Shown piece by piece: positions 19,824 through 29,859 of a stretch of 64,000 bases of DNA. The notes under the pieces were generated by a model. It saw only the letters and a list, made by a program, of their open reading frames with translations. It had not been told where the DNA came from and made no database searches. Origin of the DNA: Flectonema sp. DT1601 (lineage: Eukaryota; Euglenozoa; Diplonemea; Diplonemida; Diplonemidae); NCBI GenBank assembly GCA_964019425.1, contig OZ025819.1, positions 124,001-188,000 on the forward strand. Direction: 5' to 3'. The position numbers and the translations under genes are program-made. Positions within the stretch are counted from its first letter, which is position 1, and each line of letters begins with the position of its first letter.

Positions 19824-21311
19824 ATGAATCTATCGGTAGCCCAGTGTCCAAATACTGTTTTGATTGTTATTATAATTTTAAGCAGACTCGCTGATCATTC
19901 AAATATGGGTGTCCCAACGCTGCTGGTGTTGGCGGTACTGTCTTTCGACAAGCAGATGGCCTGCCCCAGCGGATACTACGGAGCAAAGGGAGAGTGTTTG
20001 AAATACATCACAGAACCAAAGGGGTGGTACAGTGCTGAGTTAGGATGCAGGAGGGATGGAGGTCACTTAATGGAGTTTCAGAGTAAAGTGCACATGGAAC
20101 TCCTATTAGAAGACTATAAGGGACCCCCAGTTTGGTTGGGTGTAACTGGTGAATCAGGTGAGTGGAAATTCTCCAGCAACGACCTGCTTGATAAGTCACT
20201 TCCTCAGTACCTTTTGTCTGAACTAAATAAACCAGTTCCGGGATCGCACTGTGTTATCTTCACTGAAAAAGGATTAGTCACTGACAAGTGTTTCGCAAGC
20301 TACACTCATTTCTGCCAACTTGGAGTAAATAACTGCATTTGGAACAACGGTAGGAAGCTTGCGTTCGATGAAGGGGAAGACCACTTTACGATTAGCAATA
20401 AAAATATTGTTTCGAAAAATGGAGAAGAAATTGGAATAGGTGAATGGTACAGCCACAATACCTTTAGATTGGCTGCAACATCATCGACGGTAGCGTGCAA
20501 CTGGATCGCAAGATTTATTTCGGATTCGTTAGTTGAATGTGGTTGTGAAGGAGCTCTATCAAAGGCCCGTTGGAACCCACAACCAAATTGCTTTGGGAAA
20601 GATACTTCACAAGAGGGTGTCGATGTAAATAAACCTAGTACTGGGCAAGCGGGAGCTGCAGGCTCTATCGAAAATGTAGACGAAAACGTCAAAAGCAATA
20701 CTTTGCCAGTTACAAAAGGACCCACAACATCTAATATGAATGAAACTCTTAGTAAGGACCTTTCTAGTAGAGAAACTGACAAATCTGATTCATCTCTCCC
20801 ACTTTGGATGTGGCCACTGACATTTGTTGCTGTTGCTGGTGTCAGTACCGTTGCGGCTCTTGGGGTTTTGAAGAAAAAGAGAGATTCTCAAGATAGCGGT
20901 AGTGGTGATGATGTGTCACTGGGTCACCAAATGATGCCTATCCCTCCTGTTGGAGAACCAAAGCCGAAGTCTTCTAGACCGTGTGATATTTGCAGAAAGT
21001 TTAACGAAACTACGGCAAGGCAGCGACTTCAGTCTGTCCATGACGCGCTGACAAAGGAGCTCTCGATGCCACTTGTTGTAAGTGGAACCCGCTGCGACCA
21101 CGTCGGAGGCGAGCACATTCACGTCTTCAATGTCGAAAATGAGTTCGACTCTCACACATTGGGAGCACTTTCTACCGTCTACTCACGTACTAAACCTCGT
21201 TTACCTCGTAATACCAGAATTCATATTTTACACAAAAAGGAACGCCAAAAGCTTCAGGATGGCTCTGACTTTGCTGCCGACCATGTGTACATTGCAGATG
21301 CCTACTACTGA
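19824..21311 (+). CDS. Type-I membrane C-type-lectin-like protein 1
   Basis: A surface or endomembrane protein. A hydrophobic N-terminus (cleavable signal or anchor) precedes a C-type-lectin-like domain at about 46-166: a CPSGYY start, GWYSAELGCRRDGGHL, WLGV in place of WIGL, then CVIF and FCQLG cysteines. The EPN and WND calcium/sugar residues are not apparent, so ligand binding may be calcium-independent. A second Cys-containing domain (about 168-258) and a Ser/Thr/Asn-rich stalk follow. One membrane segment (about 326-347) ends at KKKRD. The cytoplasmic domain of about 140 residues has a CDIC pair, RCDHVGGEHIHVF, and ends IADAYY. A tandem paralogue starts 1.2 kb downstream. The ATG at 19905 also gives a good signal peptide (MGVPTLLVLAVL) and is an equally plausible start. 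No introns. Confidence 0.88.
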   Translation: MNLSVAQCPNTVLIVIIILSRLADHSNMGVPTLLVLAVLSFDKQMACPSGYYGAKGECLKYITEPKGWYSAELGCRRDGGHLMEFQSKVHMELLLEDYKGPPVWLGVTGESGEWKFSSNDLLDKSLPQYLLSELNKPVPGSHCVIFTEKGLVTDKCFASYTHFCQLGVNNCIWNNGRKLAFDEGEDHFTISNKNIVSKNGEEIGIGEWYSHNTFRLAATSSTVACNWIARFISDSLVECGCEGALSKARWNPQPNCFGKDTSQEGVDVNKPSTGQAGAAGSIENVDENVKSNTLPVTKGPTTSNMNETLSKDLSSRETDKSDSSLPLWMWPLTFVAVAGVSTVAALGVLKKKRDSQDSGSGDDVSLGHQMMPIPPVGEPKPKSSRPCDICRKFNETTARQRLQSVHDALTKELSMPLVVSGTRCDHVGGEHIHVFNVENEFDSHTLGALSTVYSRTKPRLPRNTRIHILHKKERQKLQDGSDFAADHVYIADAYY

Positions 21312-22534
21312 GTGGGAATTAATATGCGTAGCTAGCAGAACAGTTGTGTTGTAATTTATTAGAATATTCTCTTTGATGCACTGCAGTCCTGTAGTCGGTG
21401 CTTTAAATGAGTTGAGTACTGAAATAGAATTCACGCCTGGGCCCCCATGCCAGCCTTGACTGGTACCGCTCTTTTTTTTCCCCTCAATTTTTCTTTTCTA
21501 AACCAGTCTGCTATCAGCTTGTTTCTCCCAAGTGGTGTTTTTCCACCCCTCGTTGTCTTTTGTTTGTCGCATTCGATTTAGTTATTCGTTGATACCATGA
21601 CACTGATCATCACATCTCGATAAACAACATACAAAATACGAACATAGTCACCTCCTGTTAACTTAGAACAGCAGAGACTGTGTCAGTTGATTGGTTATTC
21701 CTTGTTATTACTCTCCTCATTTCCATTATTTCTGTTATGGTCAGTCATCCTCTCTGTGTACCAATGTAGGTGAAGGCAATAAAGCAATGATACACTACGG
21801 CTCACTGCGATAGCAAAGTAATCTTTTTCAAGAAAAAAGAAAACTTTGATTTTGATGTAGAAATTACTGCGTAGATATCTTTATCGCCTTTCCCCTTCCT
21901 GCTCGTTGTTTTATTCTCTCATTATTTCTCTTATGGAATCTGTGTAACAGTTATTCATGTGATGTGAATCCTGTCTATCCCTCCCTTTCCATGTCCCCTC
22001 TTTCGGTTAGGTATACAGTCAAGAAAAGAAGTTATTGAAATGGAAAACGAAGATTATAACATACAAAGAAAAAAAAAAAGAAAGAAAAAAAGAAACTATA
22101 GGCCAGCGCGTATTGCGTTTTGCGTCACTCACCAACCAAGCGAGTATCTGTTGGGAGAGGGTATATTACCATCTGTTGGTAACAGTAATTGAGAAACGCT
22201 TGTTAGGCTGCAGACTCTTATCAACTTGGTAAGTAACAGTACTTAGTAATTATACAATCCTCTCCTTCGGTATTGCTTTGCTTGCTTGTGCGAAGAGCAT
22301 ATCTACTCCAATACACTGTCGGTGGTCAAACCGCGTAAACCGTTTCCTTAAACAGCACTTGTTCAGAATAGGTCTTCTTCATTTTAAAATAACTTAATTC
22401 TGATTGGTATCTTATCTCTGTAGGTAAATAACAACATGTAATGTGTGCTCATTATTACTTTTATGATGAATAAAGTAACATACTGGCAGTGGTTCGTTTG
22501 ACTAATTATTTCCATCTCCCAGTTGAATTCAAGT
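21312..22534. other. Intergenic region between the lectin genes
   Basis: A/T- and pyrimidine-rich sequence with no credible frame; a Lys/Glu homopolymer frame at 22035 is discounted. It ends in a pyrimidine tract plus AG just before the next start codon. Confidence 0.5.
22511..22522 (+). promoter_or_regulatory. Candidate spliced-leader (3' splice) acceptor
   Basis: tccatctcccag lies 12 nt before the ATG at 22535. A short pyrimidine tract ending in CAG this close to a start codon, with no coding exon upstream, fits a trans-splice acceptor. This is inferred from position and sequence only. Confidence 0.4.
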
Positions 22535-23953
22535 ATGTTGTCGATTTTATCTTTAGTGATGGCGGTCTCCCTGCGACCGGCGGAAGAAACATTTTTATGT
22601 CCAACAGACTGGTTGGTAGTTGATGGGAGTTGTGTTTGGTATGGCGAAGGTCCAAAGGGGTGGTACGAAGCCGAAGTTAGTTGCCGACTTTTGGGGGGCA
22701 ACCTAGCGACTTTCGCAACTGAAAAAACATTCTTGTCGCTAAGCAGCAGATCCCCAAGTGGGAAGTCATGGACAGGACTGATTGGTGAGGGTGGTGAGTG
22801 GAAGTTTTCGAATTACGAATCAACAACTATGAAATTGAACCTAGACAAACCCACATCAGGAATGCACTGTGGTGCAATTCACAATGGGCAACTTACGGCA
22901 GCATCCTGCCACGAACAGAAGTCATACTTCTGCAGTGTTGGAGTTGGAAGCTGTATTTGGAGAAAACATTCAAATACGATACTGGAATTTGAGAATGGAA
23001 ACTTCGGATCTGGAGGAATATCATCATCAGTTAAACTAGACACCAGTACCAACATCATTTATAGAGATGATGTGGAAGCTGGGATTGGTTACTGGGTGGG
23101 ACCATCAACATTTATTATTGATTCTCCGTCAGGAGTGTCCTGTATGTACACAATTAAATTTAATCAAGGATTTGTTATGAGTGGATGTAATGGTCAGCTC
23201 ACCAGATCTAACTGGATAACAAAGTCAAATGTTATTACATCGTATTGTTCTCTGATTCCAGAACCGACCCCTACGACTCCCGGTATATGGAGCACTCCTC
23301 AGCCAACCCCAGCTCCGACGAAAGCTCCTATTCCAGTAACAGCTAAACCTGGAAGTGATCTCCGTTCTTGGTCACCTGCACCACTTGCGGCTATAGAGAG
23401 TAACACAGATGATTATAGTATTCCAACTTGGGCATGGCCACTCGCAATTATTGCTGTTGCTGCTGCCAGTGCCGTTGCCGCAGTTGGAGCTGTCAACAGA
23501 AAGAAAAAGAAGGGAAGTGTGAGTATTAGCAGCGAAGAAAGTGTCCACGCAATGATACCAATCAGCGCTGAGGGAGCTGCAGCAGCAAAGGCTGCTGGAA
23601 TGGACTGCACTTCAGCCGATTGCGAAATTTGCAAGAAATTTAACGAAACCACCGCCCGTCAGCGCCTTCTCGCAGTCCATCAAGCGCTGATGAGAGAACT
23701 CTCAATGCCACTCGTAGTTAGTGGAACTCGTTGTGATCACGTGGGGGGTGAACACATTCACGTCTTCAATGTCGAAAATGATTTTGACTCTCACACATTG
23801 GGAGCACTTTCTACCGTCTACTCACGTACTAAACCTCGTTTACCTCGTAATACTCGAATTCATATTGTTCATAAGAAGGAGAGACAGAATATTGAACACG
23901 GACATGTAGACTTTGCTGGAGACCATGCGTACATTGCTGATGCTTACTACTAG
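22535..23953 (+). CDS. Type-I membrane C-type-lectin-like protein 2
   Basis: Paralogue of the gene at 19824 with the same plan. A signal peptide (MLSILSLVMAVSL) precedes a C-type-lectin-like domain at about 22-140 (CPTDW, GWYEAEVSCRLLGGNL, WTGL, CGAI, YFC). A second Cys-containing domain, a Pro/Thr-rich stalk (PTPTTPGIWSTPQPTPAP), one membrane segment (about 305-327, ending NRKKKKG) and a cytoplasmic domain follow. The extracellular parts are only loosely similar to the neighbour. The last 110 residues are about 85% identical, including RCDHVGGEHIHVFNVEN, SHTLGALSTVYSRTKPRLP and the terminal IADAYY. The calcium-binding EPN/WND residues are not evident. The start at 22535 is the first ATG and gives a clean signal peptide. 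Confidence 0.9.
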   Translation: MLSILSLVMAVSLRPAEETFLCPTDWLVVDGSCVWYGEGPKGWYEAEVSCRLLGGNLATFATEKTFLSLSSRSPSGKSWTGLIGEGGEWKFSNYESTTMKLNLDKPTSGMHCGAIHNGQLTAASCHEQKSYFCSVGVGSCIWRKHSNTILEFENGNFGSGGISSSVKLDTSTNIIYRDDVEAGIGYWVGPSTFIIDSPSGVSCMYTIKFNQGFVMSGCNGQLTRSNWITKSNVITSYCSLIPEPTPTTPGIWSTPQPTPAPTKAPIPVTAKPGSDLRSWSPAPLAAIESNTDDYSIPTWAWPLAIIAVAAASAVAAVGAVNRKKKKGSVSISSEESVHAMIPISAEGAAAAKAAGMDCTSADCEICKKFNETTARQRLLAVHQALMRELSMPLVVSGTRCDHVGGEHIHVFNVENDFDSHTLGALSTVYSRTKPRLPRNTRIHIVHKKERQNIEHGHVDFAGDHAYIADAYY

Positions 23954-24528
23954 TTGTGCTGTCGACTGTGTAGGGTGATATTCACGCTGATATCCGCATT
24001 GAGTTTATAAGGAGAAAAGATTCTTATTAACATGGGCATGCCTCGGTAAGCAATCTTCTGGTCAGAATGCTGTGAGACGAGCAACCGAAGGCCGTCATAA
24101 CACATAAATATGAACCTCCTTTTACTTTAGCTTCGTCTGCCAAGCTTCTCAGTATAAACCTTTATTACTGTTTTCTACATTGTCAAACTATCCCTCTTTT
24201 TTTTTTTTTTTTTTTGTTTTTTTTGTTTCCCCCTCGTTGGGATCAACGAGTAAATTAGAAGGACTATCTTATTTACTATTTCACTCCCTCAGCTGATTAG
24301 TAGACGACCCGTAGAACCACTTTTCGAGGTGACATTTGTCTCGCGAAATCGTGAATAGCGTGGCGTGTACTAGTAGTGTCTTGATTATTAAAATTGTAAC
24401 ACATGTTCAGCGATCCCCTTTCTTCCCTGACAACAATAATGCTTCTGATTTTCTTCATAGCTTGTTTAGCTATTTCTTGTTCTTGTTAAAAGCTAAAATT
24501 ATGTTTTTTTTATTTTTATTATTATACA
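23954..24528. other. Intergenic region
   Basis: Presumed 3' untranslated and spacer sequence with T runs. No gene or repeat is recognised before the TIR element. Confidence 0.5.
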
Positions 24529-25607
24529 TAGATGGAAGTGCCCTACTATTTGGAGGGCGTGTAGGGCGCTTGTAGGGCGCTTTTAATATACTGTAACCAT
24601 AAATATCACGGTGTATAAAAAATTTGGAGTATAACAACTTTGGATATAAAAAAGATGGTGGATTCTCGGAAAAAAAACTTGGTGGATTTTTATAAAAAAG
24701 TATGAAAGTACACATTTTGACTGTAAAATGGTAGTTTTTTGAGTATGAAATTTTTCTGGAGGCAATCACACTAAGTGATCTGTCTTACGTATTCAAGTTC
24801 ATGTGTAACAGGGAGCCCATTAGGTTCCGTGGTTGCTTTCCTCTAGACCTGGCTTGCCCTCCTAAAGTCCGTAGTTGTGAACATGAGTTCATGTTTCTTA
24901 ATACCGCACCTCATACCTCGGTGGGTCACACTGGCTACTGGCTGTTACAACTATTGGGGAAGGGAACTCCTTAGTTGTAGTTGATCCTCGTCTAGACTGC
25001 ATCACCAGCACTACCAAAGCTGCACTCCCTTTTGATTTTAGTAATTTTGACATGCTTGGCAGTCTTTCGAAAAAGAGAAAAAAGGGTGTCACGGGGTTCG
25101 AACCTGAGACCTCCAGGTCGTCATGGTTCGGCGGTCAACAATGGCAAAAACAATGGGCCACTCCTTGAGAGCTTCCGGGGCCTGCTGCAATCCCTGAAGC
25201 TGAAACTCATTTCAGTGGACGATGCATCCCAGATCTGCAAGGAGCTGATTAGCCCGCAGAATGCACCGAGTCGAATATAGAGGGATTCGAGGAGGGAGAG
25301 TGCGTTCCTGCTAACCTGTTAATAGGCCGGTCTTCACGGTACCTTGTGAGAAAAAAAAGAAGTTTACTGGTGGCAAGTAAACTGATATCCCAGAGACGCA
25401 TTTGATCGGGCGAACCGGAGAAAAATCAAATAAGATGCGATTCGACCCTCGCTGAGGGCAGGGGTGTGTCAAAATGAGCTCGGCATTATATTAAATTTAA
25501 TTAAAAAAGCGCCCTACGCGCCCTCCAGCGCCCTATTTTGGCCCTACAAACTTTTGTGGCTGATTTTCACCAGGCGCCCTCCAAATTTGGAGGGCACTTC
25601 CATCTAT
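24529..25607 (-). mobile_element. Non-autonomous TIR element, copy B
   Basis: Inverted relative to copy A at 5561-6330, with the same termini (atagatggaagtgccct and agggcacttccatctat) and the same tagggc-rich subterminal parts. About 600 bp of interior, including the tRNA-like B-box segment, is nearly identical. Copy B has roughly 400 bp (about 24600-25030) that copy A lacks or replaces. It sits between the second lectin gene and the transporter gene, in a non-coding spacer. It has no protein of its own. Confidence 0.88.
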
Positions 25608-26207
25608 GATTATATGTTTGTTCTTTTATTCCTCAATGGTTTTGTTTTATAAACATTCTTTTCCCCTTTGTGTTTGTGTAAGGTAGCAGCGCATTCACAC
25701 TTTTACTGTGAATGCCCTGCATCTGAAGGTGAGTCCGCTTGACTGTAAACAGACGGCTATTTTTGTTTTTGGAAAACTTATTTTCGCATTCGCACATAAG
25801 TACATTGTCGGGGATAAATATGGAGGTTTCCCTCTGGAAAAAAAAAAAAAAAAAAAAGCAGCTGCTCTGTCTATGTTTATCGTGAATTTCTTTTTTCCCT
25901 TTTTCCTTTCTTGAATTTGTCAATAAACTTCTATTTTGTTATTTAGATGAAATTATTATGTCTCACGTGACTAAGTAGTGTGATATTTGTTTAATATAAA
26001 TTCACTTCATCATCTGAACATTTTAAAGGCAGAGATTCATCTCATCAACTAACCTGATACTGTTATGCAATCCAGTTTGAATATTACAACGGCATGTAAT
26101 TCATCACCCCTACAGATCAGGACGCCGTGAACATACGCAAGTACTTGATATTAATTTTTGTATTTATAGTATACTAAAGTTGTCAAAGTTTCACCCCACA
26201 GTAGTTG
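25608..26207. other. Intergenic region
   Basis: Spacer with an A run near 25840. It ends with caccccacag a few bases before the transporter start codon, a possible splice acceptor. No gene seen. Confidence 0.5.
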
Positions 26208-28295
26208 ATGAATGGTGGGGGACTGCAGGGGACGACGTCATTAAATGCTAACACATCATTAAGTAATAGCAGACTGAGAACAAGTATTTTAGCTACGAAA
26301 CTAAGTCACGTTAAGGTAATGGGCATCGATTCTGAGATAGGAAGAATAGGTTCCGAAGTTGAAAGTGTCGGTACCGACAGTGATTGGTATCCTTGGGGTG
26401 CTAAGAAGTATGTTTATGCTTGTTTGATATCATTAAACATTTGTGTTCAGTATGATACAGGAGCCTTAGCTGCGCTCATGGCTGATGACGAAGAAGGGTT
26501 AGCCCACATATTTAGCTTAAGTACTACAGAGCAAGGACTACTTTTATCTGTGGCACATTTAGGAGTCACACTCGGTTGTATGGTGAGTGGAAATGCACTT
26601 CAAAAAATCTACGCGAAGAATTTATTATTATTATCGTGTGTTGTTAATACGTTAACCGCCTGGTTGTTTGCTCTTTCTCCAAATTTTGAGCTCCTCCTCA
26701 TCTCAAGAATTTTAAATGGATTCTCTCAGTCTTTTCTAATCGTCTTCGCTCCAATATGGACGGATGAATTCGCGCCAAAACAATACAAAACAACTTGGCT
26801 GTCTTTATCTGAAGCTGGTGGTCCTCTTGGAATTGTTGTTGGATATTTAGTTGCTGGCCTTCTAACTGAGAATGCTAATGTCGAATGGAGGGTTGCTTTT
26901 TATATCCAGGCCTCGTTGTTGTCGATTCTTACGTTGGCTTTTATTCCAATTCGAAAAGAGTATTTACAAGTCCATGAAATCCCGTGTGATGTGATGTGTT
27001 CAGTTGATCCGAATTGTGGGAAATTAGAAAATATTAATAATTCTGAAAAACATGCGAGTCTGGGAGTTGAGACTAAGGATGAAGTTGGAGTAGATGAAGA
27101 AGGTCAAACAGTAGTTGTTTTGAATAGTCCTTCAGCACACTCTATGAAATGTATGATTCAACAGCAGTCTAATTTAGTTAACGATTCATCACAAGAATCT
27201 CCAATTGAGAGCTCATCAAACTTAGTTCTTCCTTCTCTTATTCCAACTGAGGTTAGTACATCAGCTAAAACACCGAACATCACTACCCAACCTGCTTTAT
27301 CAGTCAGACAGATTTGGTGGCTTGTTGGTACCAATAGCTTAGTGTTGTGTTCTACATTTGCACTCAGTTCTCTTTATTTTGTTGTGACTGGTCTACAGAT
27401 GTGGATTACTGCATACTTAACAAGACATGACTCACCAATTAAAGCTAATAAGAATGCTGTTGTTGCTGCTTTTGGTTTCTGTGCTGCTACTGCTCCAATA
27501 GTTGGAGTAGTAACAGGAGGCATTATTATTGATAAGATAGGTGGTTATGGAAATACTCGAAGAACTGCTTTGTTGTGTTCTACCTACGGAGTGATGGCAG
27601 TTGTGTCATCGTATTCAGCTTTGGCTATGAAAGCATTCTTTCCATTTATAGTTTGCATTTGGTTTCTTTTGTTTTTCGGAGGAGCAATAATCCCTGGACT
27701 CATGGGAATTATTGTCTCTGCAGTTCAGAAATCACATCGATGTGTTTGTCTTTCTTTCGTTAAGTTAGTTTCGACTGTTTTGGGATTCTTTGGAGGACCA
27801 TTCGCATTCGGAGTGGTTGCGTCTTTCTCAGGATTGATATGGGGCTTTAGAGCTGTGTTGGGATTTTCTGCAGTAGCGGAACTGTTCTTAATCATCACCT
27901 GGTTATTATGTAGAAAGATAGAACCAGTTGTTGATATCGCTAAAGATGATCCAGAATTAGTTCATCGTATCAGAGCTTCTGTCTTCGCAACTGTCCAACC
28001 ATCAGCCATGCCGTCCCCTACTCGCCGTGCTAGTCATGCCCGTTTGCAGAGGTTGAATTTCTCACAGATTTCGCTAAATAAAGTTCTCAAGGAGCGGTCT
28101 ACAAGTTTTCAAACTGGCAATACCAAACCAGTAGATGATTCTGAGACGAATTCATTTCGGATAGAACCGCCAGGAAAGGTGTCAGACAACGATCCGCCTG
28201 CAGACACCGACCCAACTTCAAACAGTAAAACAACCTCCGCCGCAGAAGGCGACAACAACGAACTTGCTGTGATCGACTCAACTAGTGATGTTTAG
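26208..28295 (+). CDS. Major facilitator superfamily transporter
   Basis: A 695-residue multi-pass membrane transporter. A hydrophilic N-terminus of about 65 residues precedes six membrane segments. A hydrophilic loop of about 130 residues (about 235-365, Ser/Glu-rich) separates them from six more segments and a cytoplasmic tail of about 110 residues. MFS features include EQGLLLSVAHLGVTLGCMVSG (TM2 region), RILNGFSQSF, WTDEFAPKQYKTTWLSL and GGPLGIVVGYLVAG (TM5). The long central loop and the order of motifs recall spinster-like and protist MFS carriers. The substrate cannot be told from sequence. The start is the ATG at 26208. No introns. The tail (NFSQISLNKVLKERSTSFQ and beyond) is Ser/Thr-rich and could be phosphorylated. 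Confidence 0.85.
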   Translation: MNGGGLQGTTSLNANTSLSNSRLRTSILATKLSHVKVMGIDSEIGRIGSEVESVGTDSDWYPWGAKKYVYACLISLNICVQYDTGALAALMADDEEGLAHIFSLSTTEQGLLLSVAHLGVTLGCMVSGNALQKIYAKNLLLLSCVVNTLTAWLFALSPNFELLLISRILNGFSQSFLIVFAPIWTDEFAPKQYKTTWLSLSEAGGPLGIVVGYLVAGLLTENANVEWRVAFYIQASLLSILTLAFIPIRKEYLQVHEIPCDVMCSVDPNCGKLENINNSEKHASLGVETKDEVGVDEEGQTVVVLNSPSAHSMKCMIQQQSNLVNDSSQESPIESSSNLVLPSLIPTEVSTSAKTPNITTQPALSVRQIWWLVGTNSLVLCSTFALSSLYFVVTGLQMWITAYLTRHDSPIKANKNAVVAAFGFCAATAPIVGVVTGGIIIDKIGGYGNTRRTALLCSTYGVMAVVSSYSALAMKAFFPFIVCIWFLLFFGGAIIPGLMGIIVSAVQKSHRCVCLSFVKLVSTVLGFFGGPFAFGVVASFSGLIWGFRAVLGFSAVAELFLIITWLLCRKIEPVVDIAKDDPELVHRIRASVFATVQPSAMPSPTRRASHARLQRLNFSQISLNKVLKERSTSFQTGNTKPVDDSETNSFRIEPPGKVSDNDPPADTDPTSNSKTTSAAEGDNNELAVIDSTSDV

Positions 28296-29024
28296 CTTCT
28301 TATTGTTATCATTTTACTGACGTGAGACTCTGTTGATGTCGCACGCATCCCCCCTGTCAGTTACTCACCTATTTCACAAAAAAGAATACTTATTACTACT
28401 GGTGTTTTAGAACGCTTCCTTCTTAGGTTGTCTTTGCGTTGGTTTGTTAATGTGTACCAATACTTGTTTACGAGTTTCTTTTTATTTATTTATTTCTTTT
28501 AGTCTTGTTGAGGTGTTGCACAAGTTTAAAGGTTTGCTTTCCAGTAATCCTGCTTTCTGCTGTATGGGACCTTGCGCTTTTTATTATTATTATTGTTCTC
28601 TCTCCTCATTCTCCTCAACAAAGTTTTTTACTGCTAAAGATGTTTTGTGGACAGTCTTTTGGCTCTCAGCAGGATGTCGGTACAATTCATTTTTCTTTTT
28701 TTTTTCCCTCTCCCTTCTCGTTGTTATATTGCTGTTAGAGGGTGCTCTGTATTGTTCTCTCTTTTTTTTTTAAGATTTCAGTACAGAGTTTCCTAACGGC
28801 TATTGTCTTCTTTCTTCCTGACTTCGTCGAATGCTAAAATTTTACAGTTTTTTTTTGTTAACGAAGCGATGCCAGGTATTCCTGTTATGTAGATTATTTG
28901 TTGTATTTTATGTTATTATTTATAACAGGGTGAGGATGTGTTGGTGTGAATTGTTAAATTAGTAAAATATTATTTATAATCTAATTAATATTTACCAACT
29001 TCAGTAAACCAGACATCAACAACA
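28296..29024. other. Intergenic region, T-rich
   Basis: A Phe/Leu/Ser-rich frame at 28444-28773 is explained by pyrimidine-rich simple sequence. No gene is supported. Confidence 0.5.
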
Positions 29025-29066
29025 ATGGAACCCCTCGGGGTACAGGGAAGTAATACAACAGATTCG
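29025..29066 (+). CDS. Putative first exon of the ZNFX1-like gene
   Basis: The ATG at 29025 opens 14 codons (MEPLGVQGSNTTDS) and runs into gtatgttattg, the same 5' splice sequence as the first NadB intron. Joined in phase to the acceptor acacag at 29859, it gives the large downstream frame a start codon, which that frame otherwise lacks. The implied intron of about 793 nt is ten times longer than the others in this window, so the link is tentative. A nearer acceptor (aatacag, 29221) would give a 22-residue peptide only. Confidence 0.35.
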
Positions 29067-29522
29067 GTATGTTATTGTTTTGTTTTTTTTTGTTTGAAAC
29101 GTTGGTTTTCCCCCTTCTCTTTTTGTCCCTTTTTTTTCTTTAGTGTCCTCCCCTTCTCCCCTCCCGCTACTCGTTTTTTCATTTACTTGGAAACGTACCT
29201 CGGACTCCCCTCCTCCTAATACAGGAACTAACTCTGTCGAGTGACAATTAAGTGAACTGATGAGAGAAGATAATGATTTCACGTGATGGCCATCACACTT
29301 TTACAAATCGTTTTTGATACACACAAAGCTGACGTTGAAATCGATGCTTCCATTTACACATTCTTCGTTAGCATCGGTGGTTGTGTTTCCCTCTTCCAGA
29401 AGGCTGTAGTTGTAATAAATGTTTAGTACATCAAGTAGAAGTATCTGATGATATCTACGAAGGGTTCTCATTTAGGTATGGCGGGGTTTTCGTTCAGTAA
29501 ATCGCCGATGCTGAATTGAAGG

Positions 29523-29556
<34 letters not shown>

Positions 29557-29859
29557 ACAAAAACAGAACCCTCGAGTGGGTACCTTCTTCTCGTGTTTTT
29601 ATATTTTATGTTACGAAGGCAATGTTATATAAATGACGTGTAGTCTTCTTGCTGTTGTTGTTTACCCACAGGCGTGTTCTTCATTTCGCAGCAACTTCTT
29701 TCGCTCTCATTCTCTGGAGCACCTCGTCCTTTTTTGCTCTAGAGGCATCCGAATGCTGGTGTCCATCTCTCCATGGCACCGCATGGCGCCTCACTCACTC
29801 CCATGGCTTAAGTATTGTTAACTTAAAAAAAAAAAAAAAAAAAAAAAAATTAAACACAG

